Origin: JBMFOH01 sp049969715 [NCBI: bacterium]
GTDB taxonomy: Bacteria; DUMJ01
Assembly: GCA_049969715.1 (NCBI GenBank)
Contig: JBMFOH010000022.1
Span: 1-26,872, forward strand
Direction: 5' to 3'
DNA: 26,872 nt
Below are positions 18,558-26,328 of the stretch, piece after piece. The notes under the pieces are model-generated. The model ran no database searches. It was not told where the DNA came from and worked only from the letters and a program-made list of their open reading frames with translations. The position numbers and the translations under genes are program-made. How positions within the stretch are numbered: the first letter of the stretch is position 1; each line of letters begins with the position of its first letter.

Positions 18558-18794
18558 ATGAATGAGAATACCGATTGGAGATTAGCTGATTTTGTAGCAA
18601 TAAAAGCCCTTGAAGATGGTGTTACTATAATAGGGCTTACTAGAGGTAAGGAGACAAGGATTAGTCATACTGAAAAGTTAGATGCAGGCCAGGTGATGCT
18701 TGCCCAATTTACAGAGAATGTTGCAGCTATGAAGATAGAGGGTAGAGTAGAGATATATACCAAATTTGGTAAGATAACTGGTGGAGATATCTAA
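18558..18794 (+). CDS. mtrB: TRAP (trp RNA-binding attenuation protein)-like protein, MtrB family
   Basis: The 78-residue protein aligns without gaps to Bacillus MtrB over DFVAIKALEDGVTIIGLTRG, then SHTEKLDAGQ and LAQFTENVAAMKIEG. TRAP forms an 11-subunit ring that, with bound tryptophan, wraps RNA carrying (G/U)AG triplets. In B. subtilis numbering, Trp-contacting Thr25, Gly27, Thr30, Gln47 and Thr49 are kept, as are RNA-binding Lys37 and Lys56, but Arg58 is Glu. The start ATG 18558 has GAGGAG 8 nt upstream; an in-frame TTG at 18534 would overlap rnfA and is less likely. It lies in the rnf run, 13 nt after rnfA and 18 nt before glmS, with no trp genes nearby. Binding targets are unknown. Confidence 0.88.
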   Translation: MNENTDWRLADFVAIKALEDGVTIIGLTRGKETRISHTEKLDAGQVMLAQFTENVAAMKIEGRVEIYTKFGKITGGDI

Positions 18795-18812
18795 AGGAGG
18801 ATGAATAGATAG

Positions 18813-20642
18813 ATGTGCGGTATTGTTGGATATTTAGGAAGGAAAAAGGCTGTCCCTATTCTTATAGATAATCTTAAGAGATTGGAATATAGAGGTTATG
18901 ATTCTGCTGGAGTAGCTGTAGTAGAAGATTCTAAACTTATAGTAGAAAAGAGCGTAGGGAAACTTTCTAAGCTTGAATCGATAGTAACCCCTCTTGGGCT
19001 TCCTAGCACTATGGGAATTGGACATACAAGATGGGCCACCCATGGCAAGCCATCTGATATAAATGCTCATCCTCATACAGATTGTAAGGGAGAGATAGCT
19101 CTCGTACATAATGGTATCATAGAAAATTATCTAGAGCTGAAGTCTGCCCTTATAAGTCGTGGCCATAAATTTTCTTCTGAGACAGATACAGAGGTTATAG
19201 TCCATCTTGTAGAGGAACATTATAGGGGAGACCTATTGGAAGCGGTAAGAGAAGCTATTAAGGAGTTGGTGGGTTCATATGCTATAGCAGTAGTTACATC
19301 TAAAGAGCCTAATCGTATTGTTGTGGCAAGAAAGGATAGTCCTCTCATCTTAGGTATTGGAGAAGGAGAATATTTTGTTGCCTCTGATATCCCAGCTGTC
19401 CTCAACTATACTCGTAATATATGGATCCTAGAAAATGGAGAGATAGGAGATGTAACTCCTTCAGGTTGTACAGTTTATGATTCAGATGGGAATAAGAAGA
19501 AAAAGGAAACAATGGTAGTATCTTGGGATATCTCTATGGCAGAGAAGGGTGGTTATCCACACTTTATGATAAAGGAGATCCATGAACAGCCGAACGCTCT
19601 AAGAGAGACCTTTAGAGGAAGGGTGAATAGTGAAGGGCTAGTTAAACTAGAATTTAAAAATATTACTGAAGATGATTTGAGAAGAATAAAGAAGCTCTAT
19701 TTTGTTGCCTGTGGAACAGCTTATCATGCAGGCTTAGTTGGGAAGTATCTTATTGAAAGGTTTGTTCGTATCCCTGTAGAGGCAGATATAGCTAGTGAGT
19801 TTAGATATCGCGATCCGATCTTTGAGAAAGATAGTTTAATGGTAGTGATAAGTCAATCAGGTGAGACTGCTGATACCTTGGCTGCCCTACGTATGGCAAA
19901 GGAGAATGAAGTAAAAGTTATAGCTATATGCAATGTGGTAGGAAGTTCTATCGCTAGAGAATCTGATGAGGTCCTATATACATATGCAGGACCTGAGATT
20001 GCTGTAGCTTCTACAAAGGCTTATACATCTCAACTTATGGTGATATATCTATTTATGCTTCTCTTAGCAAAGGTAAGGAATACCATTCCTTCTGATAAGA
20101 TAAAGGAATTTGTGGAGGACCTAAGAAAGATTCCAGATGTAGCCTCTAGGGTCTTGGAGAAATTAGAACCAGCTATTATTGACCTGTCTAAAAGATACTA
20201 TAAGGCTCATGATGTCTTTTTTATCGGTAGAGGATTAGACTATGCCCTTAGCTTAGAGGGAGCTCTAAAGCTTAAGGAGATCTCCTATATCCATGCTGAA
20301 GCCTATGCTGCTGGAGAATTGAAACATGGTCCTCTCTCTCTACTTGAAAGTGGAGTCCCAGTTGTGTGTCTTGCTACTCAGGGTTACCTCTTAGATAAGA
20401 TGATAAGTAATATAAAAGAAGTGAAGGCAAGAGAAGCTACTGCTCTAGGTTTTGGTATTGAAGGGGACGAAGATTTAAAAAATGTATGTGATGAGACATT
20501 CTATATACCAAAAATAAATGATATATATTCCTGTGTAATTACAGTGATCCCTCTACAGTTACTTGCCTACTATATGGCGCGAGAGAGGGGATGCGATATA
20601 GACCAACCAAGAAACTTAGCAAAGTCTGTTACTGTAGAGTAA
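18813..20642 (+). CDS. glmS: Glutamine-fructose-6-phosphate aminotransferase (isomerizing)
   Basis: GlmS makes glucosamine-6-phosphate for peptidoglycan and lipid precursors. Cys2 (MCGIVGYLG) is the glutaminase nucleophile after Met removal; RLEYRGYDSAG and GHTRWATHG complete the N-terminal amidotransferase. Two SIS sugar-binding domains follow (SQSGETADTL at about 348-357; GRGLDYALSLEGALKLKE), ending in the diagnostic DQPRNLAKSVTVE. The length of 609 residues is typical. AAAGGAGG at 18793-18800 lies 12 nt before ATG 18813, a rather long spacing; a three-codon ATG...TAG frame fills the gap. No glmS ribozyme fits in the 18-nt spacer. A strong terminator follows. Confidence 0.97.
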   Translation: MCGIVGYLGRKKAVPILIDNLKRLEYRGYDSAGVAVVEDSKLIVEKSVGKLSKLESIVTPLGLPSTMGIGHTRWATHGKPSDINAHPHTDCKGEIALVHNGIIENYLELKSALISRGHKFSSETDTEVIVHLVEEHYRGDLLEAVREAIKELVGSYAIAVVTSKEPNRIVVARKDSPLILGIGEGEYFVASDIPAVLNYTRNIWILENGEIGDVTPSGCTVYDSDGNKKKKETMVVSWDISMAEKGGYPHFMIKEIHEQPNALRETFRGRVNSEGLVKLEFKNITEDDLRRIKKLYFVACGTAYHAGLVGKYLIERFVRIPVEADIASEFRYRDPIFEKDSLMVVISQSGETADTLAALRMAKENEVKVIAICNVVGSSIARESDEVLYTYAGPEIAVASTKAYTSQLMVIYLFMLLLAKVRNTIPSDKIKEFVEDLRKIPDVASRVLEKLEPAIIDLSKRYYKAHDVFFIGRGLDYALSLEGALKLKEISYIHAEAYAAGELKHGPLSLLESGVPVVCLATQGYLLDKMISNIKEVKAREATALGFGIEGDEDLKNVCDETFYIPKINDIYSCVITVIPLQLLAYYMARERGCDIDQPRNLAKSVTVE

Positions 20643-20655
20643 TCTTCAAGAGAGA

Positions 20656-20690
20656 AAGGGGTGGGCTTTAAAGCCCACCCCTTATTTTTT
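20656..20690 (+). terminator. Terminator between convergent glmS and hisG
   Basis: AAGGGGTGGGCTTT (20656-20669) and AAAGCCCACCCCTT (20670-20683) form a perfect 14-bp inverted repeat, with the central bases making the loop, followed by a run of six T (20685-20690) on the plus strand. It ends the long plus-strand run. On the minus strand the hairpin is followed by a weaker T/C-rich stretch, so it may also act for the hisG operon. The hisG stop codon (20668-20670) lies in the middle of the palindrome. Confidence 0.93.
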
Positions 20691-21291
20691 CTAGAAAGTT
20701 TTTTATCTCTTTTACCTTTATATGTAAACTTGCCTTATTCGCTATAAGACGTGCAGTAGATGGTGCTATCTCTTCCCATATCTTTAGGTTATTCTCTTTT
20801 AAGGTTCTCCCTGTAGAAACGATATCAACAATGATATCTGCCAGTCCTGTTGTAGGGGCTAGCTCTATAGACCCACTCAGATATAGAATCTCTATGGAGA
20901 TCCCTTTCTTGCTAAAGAATTCACTTGTTATTTTTGGATATTTTGTAGCTACCCTTAGGATTCCCTCCTTGATTAATACATCTTCTGGGCGTTTTTCTGC
21001 TGGTATGGCAGCTACTAGTTTACATCTGCCAAAACCTAGGTCGTAGAGCTCATAGACAGGAGGAGATTGTTCTAAAAGGATATCCTTCCCTATTATACCT
21101 AGGTCTCCTATTCCATACTCTACATATATGGGTACGTCTTTGGGCTTACAGACAAGAATCTTAATATCTTCTGTAGAGAATGATAATCTACGACTCTGTA
21201 ATATCTCACCAGGAAAAGATACATTGGTGCCTTTAAAGAACCTTACACAATCTTCTAATAATCTTCCAGAGGGTAATACTAAAGCTAACAT
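20668..21291 (-). CDS. hisG: ATP phosphoribosyltransferase catalytic subunit, short form
   Basis: HisG catalyses the first step of histidine synthesis, joining PRPP and ATP. The length of 207 residues identifies the short form that lacks the C-terminal regulatory domain and needs HisZ. The phosphoribosyl-binding loop is DIVSTGRTL (156-164), followed by ENNL; GDLGIIGKD and FGRCKLVAAIP are typical of the family. The ATG overlaps the hisZ end by 7 nt. The last codons (IRGGL, stop) lie inside the shared terminator hairpin. No other histidine biosynthesis gene is in the window. Confidence 0.95.
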   Translation of the reverse strand: MLALVLPSGRLLEDCVRFFKGTNVSFPGEILQSRRLSFSTEDIKILVCKPKDVPIYVEYGIGDLGIIGKDILLEQSPPVYELYDLGFGRCKLVAAIPAEKRPEDVLIKEGILRVATKYPKITSEFFSKKGISIEILYLSGSIELAPTTGLADIIVDIVSTGRTLKENNLKIWEEIAPSTARLIANKASLHIKVKEIKNFLEKIRGGL

Positions 21292-22394
21292 AAGAATACC
21301 TTCTTCTTACCTTTCAGTGAATTTAACATCTCTTCATTTTGGCAGTAAAATATCCCTACCTTGAAACCATTCTCCCTCTCTCTTTGTGCAAGTTTCATAG
21401 CCTCTTTAAATTTACCATTAGAGTAGCCAATGACAATATCTGGAATAGACTCTGTGCTTTCAATCTTTGATGCCACCCTTTCTATCCCTATTGCAAAACC
21501 TGTGGCTGGAAGAGATAACCCAAATTTTTCTAAAAGTCCATCGTATCTCCCACCTCCAACTACAGGTAGTCCTAGTTCTTCTAGATATCCTTCGATAGTA
21601 ATCCCTGTATAGTATTCAAAATCTCTCACCATACCAAGATTTACCTTTGTCATATTGTATCCTAATTCGTCTAGGTCAGTGATGAACTGAGCTAACTGAC
21701 TAAGAGGCGCTTCTAAATCTGGTAGATATTTTATAAACCGAGACGCCTCTTCTAAAATCTCTTTTCCTCCGCTTAGAAAGGGCAGTGCCTCTATAAACTC
21801 AAGAACATTCCTATCTTCTATGGAATCTTTTATCGTTACAAAGTCGCCATTCTTGATATAATCTATTATAGAAGTACCGGTAGCTTTTACTATTGATAGT
21901 AGTATCTTGGCATGTCCTATCTCTATGTGGATGGGAAGACCCAAGGATCTAAATATCTCTTCAATGATAAGGACTACTTCAATATCCCCGGTTATAGAGC
22001 CATCCCCTATGAGCTCTATCCCTCCTTGAGTAAACTCCTTTTGAACCAATGGTTGTGATGATATGTTTCTAAAGACCCTTCCTATGTAGTAGAACCTCAA
22101 AGGATTTTTTATCTCTCTAAATCTGGTCGTTACTAATCTAGCTATAGAGGTAGTAAATTCTGGCCTCATAGAGAGAAGTGCTCCATCTCTATCTATCACC
22201 CTATAGAAGACTGTCTCATCCTTTAGATTGGTACCTGTAGATATAATCTCTGCGTATTCTAAGGTAGGGGTAATAACTTCTCTATAGCCAAAGGACTCAC
22301 AGACCCTTCTTAAGGCATTCTCTACAGTCCGTATCTTCTCTACCTCATTGGGTAGATAATCTCTAAAACCTGGAGGAGGACTTAGATAACTCAT
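21285..22394 (-). CDS. hisZ: HisZ, regulatory subunit of ATP phosphoribosyltransferase
   Basis: HisZ is a histidyl-tRNA-synthetase-like protein that activates short HisG and mediates feedback by histidine. Class II synthetase elements include PPPGFRDYLP (6-15), RPEFTTSIAR (motif 2 region) and GGGRYDGLLEKFG with GFAIGIERV (motif 3 region). The 369-residue length is shorter than HisS (about 420), and the anticodon-binding domain is reduced to a remnant. Together with an adjacent 207-residue HisG, this makes HisZ much more likely than HisS. The start overlaps the upstream RACE-type gene by 4 nt. Confidence 0.93.
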   Translation of the reverse strand: MSYLSPPPGFRDYLPNEVEKIRTVENALRRVCESFGYREVITPTLEYAEIISTGTNLKDETVFYRVIDRDGALLSMRPEFTTSIARLVTTRFREIKNPLRFYYIGRVFRNISSQPLVQKEFTQGGIELIGDGSITGDIEVVLIIEEIFRSLGLPIHIEIGHAKILLSIVKATGTSIIDYIKNGDFVTIKDSIEDRNVLEFIEALPFLSGGKEILEEASRFIKYLPDLEAPLSQLAQFITDLDELGYNMTKVNLGMVRDFEYYTGITIEGYLEELGLPVVGGGRYDGLLEKFGLSLPATGFAIGIERVASKIESTESIPDIVIGYSNGKFKEAMKLAQRERENGFKVGIFYCQNEEMLNSLKGKKKVFLC

Positions 22395-24196
22395 TTTGCA
22401 AACTCAAAATACATAGCATCCATAAATTTGTCCTGAAAATCTTTCCTCGATGAGAGTTCTATATAATAGATATCTTTGGCTATATTTTCTGCTATACTTC
22501 TGTAATCTTTATTCATAAGGGCAAGCTTAGCTCCTTCCCCTGCTGCATTTCCTATAGACCTAACCCTTTCTAAAGGCAAAGGAGGTAGAAGTCCTATTTT
22601 TATTGCACTCTCTGGGCTCAAGAAGGTGCCAAACGCTCCAGCCAGATACACCGTATCAATATCGTCTATGTTTCTCCCAGACTCTTCCAATAGTATCTCT
22701 ATCCCAGCTCTTATGGCTCCTTTAGCTAACTGGAGTTCTCTTATGTCCTTCTGGCTTATAGGTATCTCTTTCCCATGAGCTTTTAAGACAAACTCCTTTC
22801 CATTAGGTCCATTACGGATTAAATCTTTGAATAACTCTCCATTTGGCTCTATGATTCTCCCTGTCTCATCTAACATCCCTAGCTCTAACATAACAGCTAT
22901 AGCATCTAATAATCCAGAACCGCATATTCCTATAGGAGGAACATCGTCTATTATATGGATTTTTAGCCCTCCATCATCTACAGATATATGGTCTATGGCC
23001 CCTCTTGCTCCTCTCATTCCATAGGTGATATTCGCCCCTTCAAAGGCTGGACCTGCAGCAGTGGAACAGGCAAAAAACCTCTCATTATCCTTAAGGACCA
23101 TCTCTCCGTTTGTTCCAATGTCTATTGCAAGTTTTATTCCGTTCCCTTTATACAGTCCGGCAGATAATACTACTCCAATAGTATCTGCTCCAACATAACT
23201 TGAGATATTAGGTAGTAGATAGCACTTTCCATTTGGATTTATGTCTATCCCCAACTCTTTGGCGTCAATCAATAGTGCCCTAGAGAATACTGGTATATAA
23301 GGAGAGACAGCAATATAATCTGGATTTACTCCTAGGAATAGATGCATCATAGTTGTATTCCCTACAATGGTCATATCGTATATATCCTCTTTTTCTATTC
23401 CATTCTTACTACAAAGCCCATAGATGAGAGAATTGATCTCTTCCTTTATGAGGTTACTGAGATCTTCTAACCCTCCCTTTGAAGCATAGTCTATTCTGGA
23501 GATTACATCTGCTCCCCTTTTTGCCTGCGGATTCATAGTAGATGCTACGTCTAAGACGTTTCCTCCTTCTAAGTCTACCAGATACACTACAACAGTGGTT
23601 GTTCCTATATCCACTGCTATTCCCAACAGGTGTCTATTTTTAACCTTTCTTACTTCTATAAGCTCACCATCATAGATAATGGCTTCTATGTTAAAGTCGC
23701 TCTCCCTTAAGACTTTAGGGAGAACCTTTAGTACCTTCCTCTTTACTGAGGTTATTCCTAACCCAACTGAATCTTCTATCCTTTCTAAATCAGGACGTTG
23801 GTCTTCTAGAGAAGGATTGGGGAGCTTAACATTGAAACGTCTCACTGCTGGGTTTAACTCTGTTTTCTCCATTGTAACCCCACTAGTAAGGATATGATGG
23901 ACATATATTCTTGTTTCCTCTGGGACTTCTACTTCAACATTTCCAAGTATTCTTGCCTGACAGGCAAGTCTAAACCCATCCCTTATCCTCTCCTCTCCAA
24001 GCAGTCTTATCTCACTAGAGGTAGGAGTAGTTACTTTCCCAGAGACCTTAACCTTACATTGACCGCACCAGCCTGCCCCACCACAAAGAGTTTCTAGTTC
24101 TATTCCTAGCTCTTCTAGAGCCTTCATAATAGTGGTGCCTTCTTCTACATTTTGTTCTATACCATCGGGGTAAACCCTAATCTTAAATTTATTCAT
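22391..24196 (-). CDS. RACE-type protein: [2Fe-2S] ferredoxin domain plus ASKHA/DUF4445 ATPase domain
   Basis: The N-terminal plant-type [2Fe-2S] domain has Cys38, 44, 47 (CGGAGWCGQC) and Cys79. From about residue 190 an ASKHA-type ATPase region follows: AVDIGTTTVVVYLVDL, VGNTTMMHLFLGVNP, YVGADTIG, LAIDIGTNGEMV, STAAGPAFEG and GICGSGLLDAI. The 601-residue plan matches reductive activators of corrinoid enzymes (the RamA/AcsV-like group), which use ATP to return Co(II) corrinoids to Co(I). No corrinoid protein or methyltransferase gene is in the window, so the client is unknown. It overlaps both neighbours by 4 nt; AGGAGA precedes the start. Confidence 0.88.
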   Translation of the reverse strand: MNKFKIRVYPDGIEQNVEEGTTIMKALEELGIELETLCGGAGWCGQCKVKVSGKVTTPTSSEIRLLGEERIRDGFRLACQARILGNVEVEVPEETRIYVHHILTSGVTMEKTELNPAVRRFNVKLPNPSLEDQRPDLERIEDSVGLGITSVKRKVLKVLPKVLRESDFNIEAIIYDGELIEVRKVKNRHLLGIAVDIGTTTVVVYLVDLEGGNVLDVASTMNPQAKRGADVISRIDYASKGGLEDLSNLIKEEINSLIYGLCSKNGIEKEDIYDMTIVGNTTMMHLFLGVNPDYIAVSPYIPVFSRALLIDAKELGIDINPNGKCYLLPNISSYVGADTIGVVLSAGLYKGNGIKLAIDIGTNGEMVLKDNERFFACSTAAGPAFEGANITYGMRGARGAIDHISVDDGGLKIHIIDDVPPIGICGSGLLDAIAVMLELGMLDETGRIIEPNGELFKDLIRNGPNGKEFVLKAHGKEIPISQKDIRELQLAKGAIRAGIEILLEESGRNIDDIDTVYLAGAFGTFLSPESAIKIGLLPPLPLERVRSIGNAAGEGAKLALMNKDYRSIAENIAKDIYYIELSSRKDFQDKFMDAMYFEFAK

Positions 24197-25179
24197 TTAT
24201 CTTCTCCTGATATCAAAATTAATTCTCTGAGATTATACCATAAAATCATTTCCTGTGGTATAGAAAATGTTTTAGCTGGGTTTTCTATAAATATCATATC
24301 TATAGTTTTATTATCTATTCCTTCTTTAATTAATGCCGGAATAAGAACCTCTGGAATATATGTATAGGGGCGTATTTTATCCTTGTCTCCATCCGGCTTG
24401 TCAACATTATACCATCCGGCATCATGGGATAGAAGTAGCTGTGAGGTAAAACCTTTAGCCACAGTATCTTTGATAAGGCTTATATGAAAATCCAGAGGTT
24501 TAATGCCAATACTATCATACTCTATCCAACATCCTTCGTCTGCGAGCCTAAATATAATATCTCTATCCTCAATACTATCTGAATGGACTACTATAAGGTT
24601 AGATGGAGAGACCTTGTATCTCTTTATGACCTCTAGCACCATTATAGCTACATTTCCTTCACCTGTATGACAAGCTATCTTTAATCCAGTTTCAAGATGA
24701 GTAATGGCTGAAGCCTCGACCAACTTCCTATCTATTTCACTTAGATAATTCGGGTCTACCCCTATCTTAATAAATCCTGGTTTAATTCTTGTATCATCTA
24801 TTCCTTCTAGCCATTCCTTAACCCATCGAGATGCCAGTTTATTTTTATCCTCTTCATATGCAGACCTCGGTATGTATTTATCATTTCCTGCTCCATAATA
24901 TCCAGTATTGGTAAGTATGTGGATATCCAAAATCTTTGAGAGTTGAAGGAGAATCTTTACATTACGTCCAAGATAGGCTGGAGTGCAGTCTATAAATCCA
25001 GTAAATCCTAAATCTTTGATAGCCTTAAGATAGAAAGACATAGTTTCTATAACATCTTCCTCGTTATATTTAGTCTCTAGGGTATTCTCTGCTCCAGAAA
25101 AATCAGTCAAGATATGTTCATGAACCAAGGTCTTACCTAATAAAGAATCATCTATAGGGCCTCTTACTGTAACTATCAT
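24193..25179 (-). CDS. Phosphotriesterase-family metal-dependent hydrolase
   Basis: This is an amidohydrolase-fold protein of the PTE/PHP-lactonase group, 328 residues. Binuclear metal ligands are visible: HEH (His20, His22), probable carboxylated Lys138 in GFIKIGVD, His171 in ACHTGEG, His199 in VVHSD, and Asp253 in LSHDAGW. Members hydrolyse lactones, phosphoesters or carbamates; the true substrate cannot be read from sequence. It is the first gene of the minus-strand operon, with GGAGGG at 25187-25192 seven nt before the ATG and an extended -10 promoter upstream. The stop overlaps the RACE-type gene by 4 nt, suggesting a shared process. Confidence 0.88.
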   Translation of the reverse strand: MIVTVRGPIDDSLLGKTLVHEHILTDFSGAENTLETKYNEEDVIETMSFYLKAIKDLGFTGFIDCTPAYLGRNVKILLQLSKILDIHILTNTGYYGAGNDKYIPRSAYEEDKNKLASRWVKEWLEGIDDTRIKPGFIKIGVDPNYLSEIDRKLVEASAITHLETGLKIACHTGEGNVAIMVLEVIKRYKVSPSNLIVVHSDSIEDRDIIFRLADEGCWIEYDSIGIKPLDFHISLIKDTVAKGFTSQLLLSHDAGWYNVDKPDGDKDKIRPYTYIPEVLIPALIKEGIDNKTIDMIFIENPAKTFSIPQEMILWYNLRELILISGEDK

Positions 25180-25209
25180 AAAACTTCCCTCCGATAGATA
25201 TTTTTATCT

Positions 25210-25218
25210 ATTATAACA
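25210..25218 (-). promoter_or_regulatory. Extended -10 promoter of the phosphotriesterase operon
   Basis: On the minus strand the sequence TGTTATAAT (25218 to 25210) is a perfect TATAAT with an upstream TG, the extended -10 pattern. No good -35 box lies 16-18 nt upstream. Transcription would start near 25203, giving a leader of about 24 nt before the ATG at 25179. Confidence 0.6.
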
Positions 25219-25223
25219 TCTAG

Positions 25224-25238
25224 ACAAATATTATTTGT
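25224..25238. promoter_or_regulatory. Palindrome between divergent promoters, possible operator
   Basis: ACAAAT (25224-25229) and ATTTGT (25233-25238) are perfect inverted arms around a 3-nt centre ATT. The site lies between the two divergent extended -10 elements, and its right end touches the TG of the plus-strand promoter. A repressor bound here could affect both directions. It could also be a chance AT-rich palindrome. Confidence 0.4.
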
Positions 25239-25246
25239 GCTATAAT
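25238..25246 (+). promoter_or_regulatory. Extended -10 promoter of the DUF1156 methyltransferase gene
   Basis: TGCTATAAT (25238-25246) is a perfect TATAAT with TG one base upstream. TAGACA at 25221-25226 resembles a -35 box, but the 14-nt spacing is too short, so the TG extension may substitute. The predicted start is near 25253, with GGAGG at 25270-25274 and the ATG at 25285. Confidence 0.6.
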
Positions 25247-25284
25247 TTTAACTAAAAGGTCTCTTTTTTGGAGGAAAATGATTT

Positions 25285-26328
25285 ATGGGGCACTTTGGAA
25301 AAAGCTTTATTGAAGATACATTTCCAGTGAAAGAGGTAAGCGAGGAATCGGCAAAGGAAAAAAATATTCGCCACGGTCATATATCAACACTACATATCTG
25401 GTGGGCAAGACGTCCTCTAGCAAGCTCAAGGGCTACAGCTTATTCTGCCCTCACCCCATCTCCTGAGTCTATCAATGAGATAGAAAGTAAGAGACAATTT
25501 ATTATAGAATTATCTAAGTGGGAAAACTCTCTAGATAAGATTATTATAGAAAAGGCAAGAAGGGAGATACTATCTTCTAATGGGGGAACACCACCAAAAG
25601 TCCTTGACCCATTTTCTGGTGGAGGTTCCATTCCGCTAGAGGCATTAAGGCTTGGATGTGAAGTCTATGCCAGTGAATATAATCCAGTGGCAGTTCTTAT
25701 ATTGAAATGCACATTAGAATATCCGCAAAAGTATGGAAAGCCAAGAAAACGAAAGATAAAGGATGGAATGATAGAGAGAGAAGAAGAGTATAATCCCCTA
25801 GTAGAGGATGTTAAGAAGTGGGGTAACTGGGTCTTAGAAATGGCAAGAGAAGAGATTGGTAGATTCTATCCATCAGATGAGGATGGCTCAATTCCAGTTG
25901 GCTATATCTGGGCAAGAACTATCCCTTGCCAGAATCCATCCTGCAATGCAGAGATCCCTCTATTGAGACAATTTTGGCTGGCAAAAAAAGATAACAAAAA
26001 GGTAAGCCTATACCCTTATGTGGAAGGAAAAGAAATAAAGTTTAAGATTGTTGGAGATGGCTATGAACCTTTCCCAAAGGACTTTAACCCTGAGAAAGGC
26101 ACTGTTTCTAGGGCAATAGTGGTCTGCCCTGTCTGTGGTTCTACTATAGATGATGATACAACAAGAAGGTTGTTCCAGGAAGGTAAAGCAGGACAGGTAA
26201 TTCTTGCAGAAATGGTTGATCTATTCTATCCTCTTCTACCCCTTTTTAGTCTTCTTTTAGATTTTCTCTATGCTATTAAACTCTTCAAGTCTATCTTCCC
26301 CCTAGCATTATCCCTCCATATCTCCTGA
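25285..26328 (+). pseudogene. DUF1156-type DNA methyltransferase, truncated by an insertion sequence
   Basis: The N-terminal part matches DUF1156-domain methylase-like proteins of anti-phage loci: [20 protein letters not shown] (13-32), the [14 protein letters not shown] block, and an SAM-binding motif [19 protein letters not shown] (107-124), then SEYNPVA. Cys pairs in IPCQNPSC and VCPVCG suggest zinc binding. Family proteins are usually around 900-1000 residues. Here the native sequence appears to end near residue 311 (about position 26217), and the last 36 or so residues (from about [10 protein letters not shown]) are antisense of the IS that follows. GGAGG lies 10 nt ahead of the ATG. The remainder, if present, lies beyond the window. 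Confidence 0.82.

Noticed and set aside
18795-18812. glmS ribozyme
   Set aside because: Only 18 nt separate mtrB and glmS, far too short for the ribozyme, and upstream sequence is coding.
21285-22394. Histidyl-tRNA synthetase (HisS)
   Set aside because: It is short with a reduced anticodon domain, and overlaps a short-form hisG, the arrangement expected for HisZ.
26218-26328. C-terminal 36 residues of the DUF1156 frame as native protein
   Set aside because: They read antisense through the 3' end of the transposase gene and its flank, with hydrophobic low-complexity content.
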